Shown here: positions 8,904 to 17,557 of the stretch, piece by piece | Layout: every line of letters begins with the position of its first letter | How positions within the stretch are numbered: the first letter of the stretch is position 1 | Source: Pseudomonadota bacterium | GTDB taxonomy: Bacteria; Pseudomonadota; Alphaproteobacteria; Rhizobiales; Rhizobiaceae | Length of the DNA stretch: 31,830 nt | Reading direction: 5' to 3' | Assembly (NCBI GenBank): GCA_023390055.1 | Contig: JAEWDP010000074.1 | Span: 1-31,830 of the forward strand | Translations under genes and position numbers: made by a program | Notes under the pieces: model-generated | Database searches by the model: none | What the model was told of the DNA's origin: nothing | Seen by the model: the letters and a program-made list of their open reading frames with translations, nothing else

Positions 8904-9372
8904 CATCTACCCGGCTACGCATTCCCTGAAATTGAATAGATCCCAAGGCACTACCCTAAGATCTGATGCCTTCGTCTGTTTCGGACGCCGCAGGGCCGGT
9001 CCGAAACCTGAGGGGATCACAGCATCCGGCGCATCAAAGTGCTCTGGTACGAGAGCCCGTATGGTTCTGTCTGCCTTGTGTGCCGAGTAGACCTCGCCAG
9101 TCCAGATGGTACACGCCTCCAACCCCACACTGGTTGCATCACCCTTCGAACAGTTGAGCATCAATGTCCCTAAGGACCGATGACTTTCATCGTCTTCCAT
9201 GACATGCGCCTAAGGAGCAAGAGCACCGAATGACAACAGCTGCGTCCGAACCGACTGGCCCGAACTGCAACTGCCCTTCCGGACAGACCACGTTTTCAAG
9301 CGCACAACCGCTTGCTGCCCGCGAAATACTGCACATGCCCGAGAAACTGGCAATGAATACGAATTTGGTCAT
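8904..9372 (-). pseudogene. Degraded small exported protein gene, possibly LCCL-type
   Basis: The 505 bases between lpdA and the MAPEG gene have no intact gene, but two minus-strand frames look like parts of one. The first (9372-9187) starts MTKFVFIASFSGM and continues to VCPEGQLQFGPV and VIRCSCSLGA, like a short signal peptide followed by a Cys-rich start. It stops, and a frame shifted by one (about 9200-8907) carries GDATSVGLEACTIW, EVYSAHKADR, AVIPSG and VVPWDLFNF. The order CSCS, then G..VY, then IPSG, then WDLF.F loosely recalls an LCCL domain (CSC..., VWG..YT.DS.IC.AA.HAG, GV.S..WG...SF.F) with indels. No single frame satisfies the pattern. A decayed LCCL gene is inference; an unrelated ORFan or non-coding spacer is possible. 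Confidence 0.35.
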
Positions 9373-9379
9373 GGTCTCC

Positions 9380-9793
9380 TTACTTGAATACTGCGTACAT
9401 CATCAGCAGCAGCCCCACGATGCTCAAGAGCCATGCAAGCGACCGCCAGTAGCGAATGCCGAAGAGATAGAGCGGAATGTAAACAAGTCGCATCACTAGC
9501 CACAACCAACCGCCAAACAGACCCCAGCTAGATGGGTCACCATCCAGCGCGCTCGCCACAAGCACAGCTGCAACGGCCGGATATGTCTCGCGATAGTTTG
9601 CAGAAGCGCGCGCAGCTCGACCGACGAGCACCCCTTTGGGGCGCTTGTCTTCATCCCTCGGTCCTGCATTCCAGGATGAACCAAGTTCACGGGTTGCCAG
9701 CACCCCCTGCAACAGGATGTGAAACAGCAGTAGAACAACGCTTAGGCAAAGCAGCGTCATATAAGTTGTTGCAGCTTCGCCGGGCGCTTCCAT
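9380..9793 (-). CDS. MAPEG family integral membrane protein
   Basis: This 137-aa protein has four hydrophobic helices (about 10-32, 66-84, 93-113 and 117-135). The segment RAARASANYRETYPAVAAVLVA, with the polar ASANYRE motif before helix 2, is characteristic of the MAPEG family (membrane-associated proteins in eicosanoid and glutathione metabolism). Bacterial members are mostly uncharacterised; some have glutathione transferase or peroxidase activity. The ATG at 9793 has GGAG six bases upstream. It begins 11 bases after the sucB stop on the same strand and so is almost certainly the next cistron of the suc operon, although a metabolic link to SucB is not evident. Confidence 0.85.
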   Translation of the reverse strand: MEAPGEAATTYMTLLCLSVVLLLFHILLQGVLATRELGSSWNAGPRDEDKRPKGVLVGRAARASANYRETYPAVAAVLVASALDGDPSSWGLFGGWLWLVMRLVYIPLYLFGIRYWRSLAWLLSIVGLLLMMYAVFK

Positions 9794-9804
9794 CCTGCTC
9801 TCCG

Positions 9805-11052
9805 TCAGAGATCGAGAACTAGGCGCTCCGGATCTTCCAGGCTCTCTTTCACACGAACGAGGAAAGTCACCGCCTCCTTGCCGTCCACGATACGGTGATC
9901 ATAGGAAAGCGCCAGATACATCATCGGACGGATGACAACTTGACCACCGATTGCAACCGGACGCTCCTGGATCTTATGCATCCCTAGGATGCCTGACTGT
10001 GGGGCGTTCAGTATCGGAGATGACATCAAGGATCCGTAGACTCCGCCGTTGGAGATCGTAAATGTACCTCCCTGCATATCGGCCATTGCAAGCTGCCCAT
10101 CGCGAGCCGCCTTGCCTAGACGGCCTATTTCCTTCTCGATTTCAGCAATCGACATCTGATCAGCATCACGGATGACGGGTACGACAAGGCCCTTGTCGGT
10201 TCCTACTGCGACACCAACATGACAGTAGCTCTTGTAGATGATGTCGGTACCGTCGATTTCCGCATTGACAGCCGGAAGCTCCTTCAATGCATGGGTGACA
10301 GCTTTGGTAAAGAAGCCCATGAAGCCGAGTTTTACGCCGTGCTTCTTCTCGAAGACCTCCTTGTAGCGGCTGCGCAGATCCATCACCGCTGTCATGTCGA
10401 CCTCATTGTAGGTGGTGAGCATGGCAGCAGTGTTCTGCGCGTCTTTGAGGCGACGGGCAATCGTCTGACGCAGGCGTGTCATCTTCACGCGTTCTTCGCG
10501 AACAGCATCGTCGGTTGTCGACGGTGCCCGAGTTGCTTTCGGGGTCTCGACTGTTTTCGCAGGGGCAGAAATACCCTTTGCAACGGCTGCAATGACATCG
10601 CCCTTCAACACCTGCCCTCGCTTGCCTGAACCCTCAATCTGCTCGCCTGACAGATTATTTTCGGCAAGCATCTTGGCCGCAGCAGGGGCTGCAGGCATGT
10701 CGGATGCGGCCGCCTTCGCAGTGGGCGTCGGATCTGTGGATTTCGTCGTTGCTCCTTCCACAGTCTTGGCAGGCTCATCTGACTTGGCTGGCGCAGCAGA
10801 CGCCGCGCTTGACGCACCCTCTGCAATTTGACCCAGCAAGGCGTCAAGGCCAACGGTTTCGCCGTCGGCCGCAACGATTTCTGTCAACACTCCGGAGGCC
10901 GGAGACGGGACTTCGACAGTAACCTTGTCCGTTTCGAGCTCAACGAGTGGCTCGTCAGCCTGGACGTTGTCCCCGACTTTCTTGAACCAGGTACCTACAG
11001 TCGCCTCGCTGACGGATTCGCCGAGGGTTGGAACGCGGATTTCAGTGGCCAT
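9805..11052 (-). CDS. sucB: 2-oxoglutarate dehydrogenase E2 (dihydrolipoyl succinyltransferase)
   Basis: E2 is the core of the 2-oxoglutarate dehydrogenase complex and transfers the succinyl group from lipoyl-lysine to CoA. The 415-aa protein has one lipoyl domain with target K43 in ETDKVTVEVPSP, an Ala/Pro/Thr/Lys-rich linker (about 80-115), a peripheral subunit-binding domain around AAKMLAENNLSGEQIEGSG (about 125-160), a second linker, and the catalytic domain ending with SYDHRIVDG (H386, D390). All are intact and length is typical. Its start lies about 60 bases after the sucA stop. The MAPEG gene follows 11 bases downstream and lpdA further on. Confidence 0.97.
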   Translation of the reverse strand: MATEIRVPTLGESVSEATVGTWFKKVGDNVQADEPLVELETDKVTVEVPSPASGVLTEIVAADGETVGLDALLGQIAEGASSAASAAPAKSDEPAKTVEGATTKSTDPTPTAKAAASDMPAAPAAAKMLAENNLSGEQIEGSGKRGQVLKGDVIAAVAKGISAPAKTVETPKATRAPSTTDDAVREERVKMTRLRQTIARRLKDAQNTAAMLTTYNEVDMTAVMDLRSRYKEVFEKKHGVKLGFMGFFTKAVTHALKELPAVNAEIDGTDIIYKSYCHVGVAVGTDKGLVVPVIRDADQMSIAEIEKEIGRLGKAARDGQLAMADMQGGTFTISNGGVYGSLMSSPILNAPQSGILGMHKIQERPVAIGGQVVIRPMMYLALSYDHRIVDGKEAVTFLVRVKESLEDPERLVLDL

Positions 11053-11111
11053 GGTCTGTTTCCGTTTTTCTCTATATACCGTTATTGGACTTGGCTTCAG
11101 CGGCTGTTTTA

Positions 11112-14108
11112 TCAGCCACCAAGCGAATCTTCGAGGAATGCTTCAAGCTGCGCGAGGTGTTTCGACATGAGCCCCGTTGCCGGTGAGGCCGCCGCAGGAC
11201 GACCAGTGTAGCGAACCCTCTGGTACTTGGCATCGATATGAGCAAGCACCCATTCCAGATACGGATCGATAAACGCCCAGGCACCCATATTCTTGGGTTC
11301 TTCCTGACACCAGACCATCTCAGCGTTGCGGAAGCGGCTAAGTTCGTTGATGAGAGCCTTGGCAGGGAACGGGTAGAGTTGTTCGACGCGCAGCAGATAG
11401 ATGTCATCGATGCCACGCTTCTCGCGCTCCTCCAGAAGATCGAAATAGACTTTGCCGGTACACATGATGACGCGACGGATCTTGCTGTCCTTCTGGAGTT
11501 TGATCGGACCGTTCTTGATAACCTCGGCATCATCCCACAACAGGCGATGGAACGCCGATTCGCCCGCCATCTCCGCTAGCGTGGACGTTGCACGCTTGTG
11601 GCGCAGGAGGGACTTCGGCGTCATCAAGATCAGCGGCTTGCGGAAATCACGCTTCACCTGCCGGCGAAGAATATGGAAGTAGTTCGCAGGTGTGGTACAG
11701 TTTGCGACTTGCATATTGTCTTCGGCGCAGAGCTGCAGGAAGCGCTCGAGACGCGCAGACGAGTGTTCTGGTCCCTGCCCTTCATAGCCATGCGGAAGAA
11801 GGCACACGAGTCCAGACATGCGAAGCCACTTGCGCTCGCCCGACGAGATGAACTGATCGAAGATGACCTGTGCACCGTTTGCAAAGTCACCAAACTGAGC
11901 CTCCCAAAGTGTCAATGCGTTGGGGCGTGCCAGGGAGTATCCATATTCGAACCCTAGAACCGCTTCTTCAGAAAGCATCGAGTTGATGACTTCATAACGG
12001 GCTTGGGTCGGCGACAGGTTCGCGAGCGGTATATACCGGTCTTCAGATTCCTGGTCGTAGAGGACCGAATGACGTTGCGAGAATGTACCCCGCTCACAAT
12101 CTTGACCTGACAGGCGGATCTTTGTGCCCTCAACAGCGAGAGATCCAAGGGCCAATGCTTCGCCCATTGCCCAGTCGATACCTTCGCCCGTTTCGATCAT
12201 CTGGGCTCGATTGTCCATGAAACGTTTGATCGTCCGATGGGCGTTAAAGCCTTCCGGGATGGTCGAAAGCTTGCGCCCGATCTCCTTCAACTGCTTCATA
12301 GGCATTGTCGTCTTGCCACGACGCTGTTCATCGGCATTGTCAGCTGAACGCAGGCCAGACCACTGGCCATCAAGCCAGTCGGCCTTGTTAGGCTTGTATG
12401 ACTGCCCAGCCTCGAACTCCTGCTCGAGATGGGCGCGCCAGTCGGCTTTCATCTTCTCGAATTCACCATCCGTGATCAGACCCTCTTCGACCAGTCGGGT
12501 GGCGTAAAGCCTGGCAACCGTCTTGTGGGATCGGATTACCTTGTACATCTTCGGCTGCGTAAACGCCGGTTCATCACCTTCATTGTGACCGAAGCGGCGA
12601 TAGCAGAACATGTCGATCACGACCGGCTTATGGAATTTCATCCGGTATTCAGTCGCAATCTTTGCGGCATAAACGACAGCTTCCGGATCATCGCCATTGA
12701 CGTGGAAGATCGGCGCTTCGATCATCTTCGCAACATCAGATGGATACGGAGACGAGCGGGAGAACGCCGGATTTGTCGTGAAACCAATCTGATTGTTGAT
12801 AATGAAGTGCATCGTACCGGCAACACGGTGGCCGCGAAGGCCGGAGAGACCCAAGATTTCCGCCACGACACCCTGACCAGCAAATGCCGCATCGCCGTGC
12901 AACAGAAGTGGCAACACTTTTGCACGCTCCTTGAGAGGGATGATGTCACCGTCCCAGGACTTGGCAAGCATGTCCTGCTTGGCGCGTGCCTTACCCATCA
13001 CGACCGGATTGACGATCTCCAGATGCGACGGATTTGCAGTCAGCGACAAGTGAACCTTGTTTCCGTCGAACTCGCGGTCTGAGGAAGCGCCAAGATGGTA
13101 TTTCACATCACCGGAACCCTCAACCTCATCCGGCTTGAATGAACCTCCCTTGAACTCGTGAAAAACAGCGCGGTGAGGTTTACCCATTACATTGGTGAGA
13201 ACATTGAGACGGCCACGGTGCGCCATCCCCAGCACAACCTCTTCCAAACCTTCCGAACCACCGCGCTTGACGATCTGCTCCAGCGCCGGGATCAGCGATT
13301 CGCCGCCATCCAGACCAAAACGTTTCGTACCTTTGAATCTGACGTCCAGAAACTGCTCGTAACCCTCGGCTTCAACCAGCTTCTGAAGAATCGCTTTCTT
13401 TCCAGCTTCAGTAAAATCGACGCCTTTGTCCGGGCCTTCGATACGTTCCTGAATCCAGGCTTTCTCATCAGGATTGGAGATGTGCATGAATTCCACACCG
13501 ATCGTCGAACAATAGGTGCGGGTCAAGATCTCGAGCATCTCGCGGACAGTTGCGTATTCAAGCCCGAGTACATTGTCGATAAAGATCTTGCGATCATAGT
13601 CTGCTTCGGTGAAGCCGTAGGCGGTCGGTGACAATTCGTTATAGTCTTCCACCGGTACAGCAAGGCCCAGCGGATCAAGCTTTGCATGCAGATGGCCACG
13701 CATACGATATGCGCGGATCATCATGATAGCGCGAACGGAATCGCGCGTGGCCTGCAGGACATCGGCCTGATCAACAGGTATGCCAGCTGTCGCGGCAACT
13801 GCTTCGGCCTTCGCCTTGACCTTGCTTCCGATAGCTTTTTCTACAACGGGCCAGTTTCCATCCAGCGCGAAAATAAGGTCATCGCCTGGGGACAACGGCC
13901 AGTTGTCTTTCTGCCAGGAAGCTCCCTTGGCAGCCTTCTTCACATCTTCGGGGCTGTCGGCCAAAGCTTTGAAGAACGACCGCCATTCATCACCGACCGA
14001 GTTGGGGTCTGCTTCATAGCGCGCGTAGAGCTGCTCGATATAGGTGGCATTTGCGCCATCGAGAAAGGACGTAATGAGAAACTGCTCGTTGGCTTCTTGC
14101 CGTGCCAT
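11112..14108 (-). CDS. sucA: 2-oxoglutarate dehydrogenase E1 component
   Basis: E1 is the thiamine diphosphate-dependent decarboxylase of 2-oxoglutarate, the committed step of the complex. At 998 aa it has normal rhizobial length. The N-terminal region FLITSFLDGANATYIEQLYARY is the E1o-type E2-binding segment. Motifs: GMAHRGRLNVLTN (295-307), the ThDP/Mg motif HGDAAFAGQG (404-413) with INNQIGFTT (437-445), HNEGDEPAFTQP, and the transketolase-like central domain with EAQFGDFANGAQVIFDQF. The C-terminal WCQEEPKNMGAW is the E1o signature. The ATG at 14108 has only a weak ribosome binding site, and the 199 bases between the sucD stop and this start hold several strong hairpins that might tune its expression. 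Confidence 0.97.
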   Translation of the reverse strand: MARQEANEQFLITSFLDGANATYIEQLYARYEADPNSVGDEWRSFFKALADSPEDVKKAAKGASWQKDNWPLSPGDDLIFALDGNWPVVEKAIGSKVKAKAEAVAATAGIPVDQADVLQATRDSVRAIMMIRAYRMRGHLHAKLDPLGLAVPVEDYNELSPTAYGFTEADYDRKIFIDNVLGLEYATVREMLEILTRTYCSTIGVEFMHISNPDEKAWIQERIEGPDKGVDFTEAGKKAILQKLVEAEGYEQFLDVRFKGTKRFGLDGGESLIPALEQIVKRGGSEGLEEVVLGMAHRGRLNVLTNVMGKPHRAVFHEFKGGSFKPDEVEGSGDVKYHLGASSDREFDGNKVHLSLTANPSHLEIVNPVVMGKARAKQDMLAKSWDGDIIPLKERAKVLPLLLHGDAAFAGQGVVAEILGLSGLRGHRVAGTMHFIINNQIGFTTNPAFSRSSPYPSDVAKMIEAPIFHVNGDDPEAVVYAAKIATEYRMKFHKPVVIDMFCYRRFGHNEGDEPAFTQPKMYKVIRSHKTVARLYATRLVEEGLITDGEFEKMKADWRAHLEQEFEAGQSYKPNKADWLDGQWSGLRSADNADEQRRGKTTMPMKQLKEIGRKLSTIPEGFNAHRTIKRFMDNRAQMIETGEGIDWAMGEALALGSLAVEGTKIRLSGQDCERGTFSQRHSVLYDQESEDRYIPLANLSPTQARYEVINSMLSEEAVLGFEYGYSLARPNALTLWEAQFGDFANGAQVIFDQFISSGERKWLRMSGLVCLLPHGYEGQGPEHSSARLERFLQLCAEDNMQVANCTTPANYFHILRRQVKRDFRKPLILMTPKSLLRHKRATSTLAEMAGESAFHRLLWDDAEVIKNGPIKLQKDSKIRRVIMCTGKVYFDLLEEREKRGIDDIYLLRVEQLYPFPAKALINELSRFRNAEMVWCQEEPKNMGAWAFIDPYLEWVLAHIDAKYQRVRYTGRPAAASPATGLMSKHLAQLEAFLEDSLGG

Positions 14109-14195
14109 GGTCTACCGCGGACTTCGCGCCCGCCTCCTGACGTAACTGAAGACCGATTTCAGCCCGGTCGTCACGTTGATCTGCATTTCCACAAA

Positions 14196-14213
14196 CTGCC
14201 GGTAACCCGGCAG
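14196..14213 (-). other. Hairpin in sucD-sucA spacer, 7-bp stem
   Basis: On the transcribed (minus) strand CTGCCGG-GTTA-CCGGCAG forms a perfect 7-bp GC-rich stem with a 4-base loop. It lies 87 bases upstream of the sucA ATG. There is no U-run after it, so it is not a standard intrinsic terminator; a processing or mRNA-stabilising hairpin is more likely. Confidence 0.6.
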
Positions 14214-14234
14214 TCACATTGCCCGAAGTCAATC

Positions 14235-14268
14235 CGGGCAGGCCAGCTTGTTCTGCACTGCCTGCCCG
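14235..14268 (-). other. Hairpin in sucD-sucA spacer, 8-bp stem
   Basis: CGGGCAGG and CCTGCCCG (8 bp, perfect) enclose an 18-base loop in the sucD-sucA spacer. The 5' arm of the plus-strand version, CGGGC at 14235-14239, can also pair with GCCCG at 14221-14225, so two mutually exclusive folds are possible. No U-run follows. Confidence 0.55.
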
Positions 14269-14276
14269 AAGCTTGT

Positions 14277-14297
14277 CGGATGTCAGTTGCACATCCG
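14277..14297 (-). other. Hairpin just after sucD stop, 7-bp stem
   Basis: CGGATGT and ACATCCG (7 bp, perfect) enclose a 7-base loop, starting 11 bases after the sucD stop. It is the first of three stem-loops in the spacer. It lacks a U-run, so it could protect the 3' end of the upstream sucCD message rather than end transcription. Confidence 0.5.
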
Positions 14298-14307
14298 CTA
14301 TGTGGCA

Positions 14308-15210
14308 TCAGCCCTTGAGAACTTCAACCAGAGTCTTGCCGAGTCGTGCCGGAGACGGCGATACCCGAATACCTGCAGATTCCATTGCGGCAATCTTGGA
14401 GTCCGCATCACCTTTGCCGCCAGAGACTACGGCACCTGCATGACCCATCGTGCGTCCTTTTGGTGCCGTACGTCCAGCGATGAACCCTGCCATCGGCTTC
14501 CTGCGACCCTTTTTCGCCTCATCCTTGAGGAACTGCGCGGCATCCTCTTCGGCCGAGCCTCCAATCTCACCTATCATGATAATCGACTCGGTAGCGTCGT
14601 CTGCAAGGAACATTTCCAGCATATCAATGAATTCGGTTCCCTTCACAGGATCGCCGCCAATGCCCACCGCTGTTGTCTGGCCCAAGCCTTCGTTCGAGGT
14701 CTGGAAAACGGCTTCGTAGGTAAGCGTCCCGGAACGCGAAACGATACCAACAGACCCCTTTCGAAAGATCGATCCTGGCATGATCCCAATCTTGCACTCT
14801 TCTGGTGTCAGGACACCGGGGCAATTGGGTCCCAGAAGTCGCGAGTTGGATCGGTCAAGGCGTGCTTTGACGCGCACCATATCCATCACCGGAATGCCCT
14901 CTGTGATACAGGTGATAAACGGAATCTCCGCATCGATCGCCTCGATAATCGCATCCGCTGCACCTGCCGGTGGCACATAGATCACGGTTGCGTCTGCGCC
15001 GGTCTTTTCCTTGCCCTCGGCAACCGTTGCAAAGATCGGCAAGGTCTCACCTTGCGAGCCGATCCAGCTTGTGCCGCCCTTCTTGGGATGTATGCCACCG
15101 ACCATTTGAGTACCGTAATAGGCCAGTGCCTGTTCGGTGTGGAATGTGCCGGTCTTGCCGGTCAGGCCCTGAACGAGGACCTTGGTGTCTTTAGTGACGA
15201 GAATAGACAT
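14308..15210 (-). CDS. sucD: Succinyl-CoA synthetase alpha subunit
   Basis: The alpha subunit of succinate-CoA ligase carries the phosphohistidine that relays phosphate between succinyl-CoA and nucleoside diphosphate. The 300-aa product shows the CoA-binding N-terminus with VQGLTGKTGTFHTEQA, a GPNCPG loop, IGEIGGSAEEDAA, and the active-site loop GHAGAVVSGGKGDADSK containing H257. Length is typical. It starts 18 bases after the sucC stop with AGGAAG upstream, so it is co-translated with its partner subunit. The 199-base structured spacer to sucA follows. Confidence 0.97.
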   Translation of the reverse strand: MSILVTKDTKVLVQGLTGKTGTFHTEQALAYYGTQMVGGIHPKKGGTSWIGSQGETLPIFATVAEGKEKTGADATVIYVPPAGAADAIIEAIDAEIPFITCITEGIPVMDMVRVKARLDRSNSRLLGPNCPGVLTPEECKIGIMPGSIFRKGSVGIVSRSGTLTYEAVFQTSNEGLGQTTAVGIGGDPVKGTEFIDMLEMFLADDATESIIMIGEIGGSAEEDAAQFLKDEAKKGRRKPMAGFIAGRTAPKGRTMGHAGAVVSGGKGDADSKIAAMESAGIRVSPSPARLGKTLVEVLKG

Positions 15211-15228
15211 TATTTCCGCTTCCTCGAA

Positions 15229-16422
15229 TTAGCCGTTGATCGCCGCGACAATCTTCTTGGCCGCGTCATCCAGGTCATCTGCCGCCGTGATTGCAAGCCC
15301 CGACTCATTGAGGATCTTCTTGCCAAGATCGACATTGGTCCCTTCAAGGCGCACAACGAGGGGAACCTTGAGACCAACCTCCTGGACCGCTGCGACGACA
15401 CCTTCGGCAATAACATCGCATTTCATGATACCGCCAAAGATGTTGACAAGAATTCCCTCGACCTTCGGATCAGCCGTGATAATCTTGAAGGCCGCCGCCA
15501 CCTTCTCTTTGCCGGCGCCCCCGCCGACGTCGCAGAAGTTTGCCGGCTCTTTACCGTACAGCTTAATGATGTCCATCGTCGCCATGGCGAGACCGGCGCC
15601 GTTAACCATGCAGCCTATATTGCCATCAAGCGCAACATAAGCGAGGTCCCACTTGGAAGCTTCGATTTCCTTGGCATCTTCTTCCGTTTCGTCGCGCAGC
15701 TCCCTGATATCGTCGTGGCGAAACAGTGCATTCCCATCAAACGAGACCTTGGCGTCGAGAACACGAAGTCGACCATTCTTCATGACGATGAGTGGATTGA
15801 TCTCCAGGAGAGCCATGTCCTTCTCGTTGAAGGCCGTGTAGAGGACCGGAAACAACGACTTGGCATCTTCTGCAGCTGCTCCTTCAAGCTTGAGCGCCTT
15901 TGAGATTGCTTCCACATCTGCAGCAGTCACACCTGTGTCCGGCTCGATGGCTATTGTGTGGATCTTCTCCGGCGTATCATGGGCAACAGCCTCAATATCC
16001 ATACCGCCCTCAGTCGAAACGACGAAAGCGATCTTCCCGACCGAGCGGTCGACCAACAGTGAACAGTAAAGCTCACGGTCGATGTCGGCGCCATCCTCGA
16101 TATAAAGGCGGTTGACCTGCTTTCCGGCTTCACCAGTTTGCGCCGTTACCAAGGTATTTCCGAGCATCTCCTTAACGTTTGCAACAACGTCTTCTACGGA
16201 TTTTGCGAGACGAACGCCGCCCTTTGCATCAGCGGCGAGCTCCTTGAACTTGCCTTTGCCACGGCCACCTGCATGGATCTGGCTCTTGACTACATACAGC
16301 GGACCGGGGAGCGATTTGGCAGCGGCTTCGGCTTCTTCAGCCTTCAGTATGGCCACCCCTTCGGCAACTGGAGCGCCATATGTCTTGAGCAGCGCTTTGG
16401 CCTGGTATTCGTGAATATTCAT
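15229..16422 (-). CDS. sucC: Succinyl-CoA synthetase beta subunit
   Basis: The beta subunit binds nucleotide through an ATP-grasp fold and, with SucD, makes ATP or GTP while releasing succinate. The 397-aa protein begins MNIHEYQAKALLKTYGAPVAEG as usual and contains the ATP-grasp region with KSQIHAGGRGK, EINPLIV, NGAGLAMATMD and the C-terminal ligase domain with GGIMKCD and VVRLEGTNVD. Length fits the family. AAGGA lies upstream of its ATG. It starts 30 bases after the mdh stop, matching the common mdh-sucCDAB operon of alphaproteobacteria. Nucleotide preference (ADP or GDP) cannot be told from the visible motifs. Confidence 0.97.
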   Translation of the reverse strand: MNIHEYQAKALLKTYGAPVAEGVAILKAEEAEAAAKSLPGPLYVVKSQIHAGGRGKGKFKELAADAKGGVRLAKSVEDVVANVKEMLGNTLVTAQTGEAGKQVNRLYIEDGADIDRELYCSLLVDRSVGKIAFVVSTEGGMDIEAVAHDTPEKIHTIAIEPDTGVTAADVEAISKALKLEGAAAEDAKSLFPVLYTAFNEKDMALLEINPLIVMKNGRLRVLDAKVSFDGNALFRHDDIRELRDETEEDAKEIEASKWDLAYVALDGNIGCMVNGAGLAMATMDIIKLYGKEPANFCDVGGGAGKEKVAAAFKIITADPKVEGILVNIFGGIMKCDVIAEGVVAAVQEVGLKVPLVVRLEGTNVDLGKKILNESGLAITAADDLDDAAKKIVAAING

Positions 16423-16452
16423 CAGCGTTTCCTTGAATGACAGCTGGTGCGG

Positions 16453-17415
16453 TTATTTCAGTGCGGGAGCGATATTGATGCAGGCTTCGCATAGTCCTGC
16501 TACTGCGCCGACCGACTTTTGGAATGCCTCTTCCTCGGACTTGTTGAACTCAACCTCAATGACGCGCTCAACGCCGCCCATACCGATCACTGTCGGCACG
16601 CCGACATACATGTCCTTCACGCCGTACTGGCCGGACAGATGGGCGGCGCAAGGCAGAACACGCTTCTTGTCCTTGAGATAGGCTTCTGCCATCTCGATTG
16701 CTGAGGCAGCCGGAGCGTAGTATGCGGAACCGGTCTTCAACAGGCCAACGATCTCAGCGCCGCCGTCACGAGTACGCTGAATGATCTGCTCCAGGCGCTC
16801 CTTGGTCGTCCAACCCATCTTGATCAGATCGGTCAGCGGGATGCCGGCAACGGTGGAATAGCGTGCAAGCGGGACCATGGAATCTCCGTGGCCTCCGAGC
16901 ACGAATGCCGTCACATCCTGTACGGAAACGTTGAATTCTTCGGCGATGAATAGCCGGAACCGGGCCGAATCCAACACACCGGCCATCCCAACAACCATAT
17001 TCTTTGGCAGCCCTGAAAACTTCTGGAGCGCCCAGACCATCGCGTCGAGTGGATTGGTTATGCAGATCACGAAGGCGTTTGGTGCGTATTTCTTGATACC
17101 CGCACCGACCTGTTCCATGACCTTGAGATTAATGCCAAGAAGATCATCGCGGCTCATGCCGGGCTTGCGGGCTACACCCGCCGTAACGATGCAGACGTCA
17201 GCACCCTCGATTGCGGCGTAATCGCTTGCGCCCGTCAGCTTCGCATCGAAACCATCGACCGGCGATGACTGTGCAATATCGAGGCCTTTGCCCTGCGGGA
17301 TACCGTCGGCAATATCAAACAGGACGATATCGCCCAGTTCTTTGAGACCGGCCAAGTGTGCCAGCGTACCGCCAATCATGCCTGAACCGATAAGTGCGAT
17401 CTTCTTGCGCGCCAT
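16453..17415 (-). CDS. mdh: Malate dehydrogenase, NAD-dependent, LDH-like type
   Basis: Mdh interconverts malate and oxaloacetate with NAD(H). The 320-aa protein is of the LDH-like MDH class used in alphaproteobacteria. Visible: dinucleotide loop GSGMIGG (10-16), D34 at the end of the second strand (favours NAD over NADP), substrate arginines R83, R89 and R152, D149, and catalytic H176 in GGHGDS. R83 with a short active-site loop fits malate rather than lactate specificity. The ATG is preceded by GAGAGGAAG. It is the first cistron of mdh-sucCD-sucAB and is preceded by a 160-base region with two palindromes and a small leader hairpin. Confidence 0.97.
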   Translation of the reverse strand: MARKKIALIGSGMIGGTLAHLAGLKELGDIVLFDIADGIPQGKGLDIAQSSPVDGFDAKLTGASDYAAIEGADVCIVTAGVARKPGMSRDDLLGINLKVMEQVGAGIKKYAPNAFVICITNPLDAMVWALQKFSGLPKNMVVGMAGVLDSARFRLFIAEEFNVSVQDVTAFVLGGHGDSMVPLARYSTVAGIPLTDLIKMGWTTKERLEQIIQRTRDGGAEIVGLLKTGSAYYAPAASAIEMAEAYLKDKKRVLPCAAHLSGQYGVKDMYVGVPTVIGMGGVERVIEVEFNKSEEEAFQKSVGAVAGLCEACINIAPALK

Positions 17416-17465
17416 TTAAGCTTCCTCTCGAGATCCTAAACCACGGCCGGGGCATCCAGCCGATC

Positions 17466-17483
17466 GGCCAATGTGGCTTGGCC
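17466..17483 (-). other. Leader hairpin upstream of mdh
   Basis: GGCCAA and TTGGCC (6 bp) enclose a 6-base loop about 50 bases upstream of the mdh start, in the likely 5' untranslated leader. A second palindrome, GCCGATCGGC (17459-17468), overlaps its edge. Role unknown; it may fold in the mRNA leader. Confidence 0.4.
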
Positions 17484-17513
17484 ATAGCGGGAACCAGCAA
17501 AAATAGCAACTGA

Positions 17514-17527
17514 TTACTTTTAAGTAA
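17514..17527. promoter_or_regulatory. Palindrome, candidate operator for mdh-suc operon
   Basis: TTACTT-TT-AAGTAA is a perfect 14-bp inverted repeat of the form TTAC-N6-GTAA in the AT-rich region upstream of mdh. Its centre is 44 bp, about four helical turns, from a second palindrome with the same half-site. An overlapping AAGTAAGTAA extends it. The form is typical of dimeric GntR- or TetR-type repressor operators, but the regulator cannot be named. Confidence 0.5.
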
Positions 17528-17557
17528 GTAATTTCAATCGGTTATATCTATAAATAT

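Noticed and set aside
12429..13082. A 217-codon plus-strand frame
   Set aside because: Antisense to sucA, without ribosome binding site or family resemblance.
14248..15903. A 551-codon open frame on the plus strand
   Set aside because: It lies antisense to sucD and sucC, has no ribosome binding site and reads as a low-quality Arg/His/Cys-rich protein. It is a shadow caused by codon usage in the real genes.
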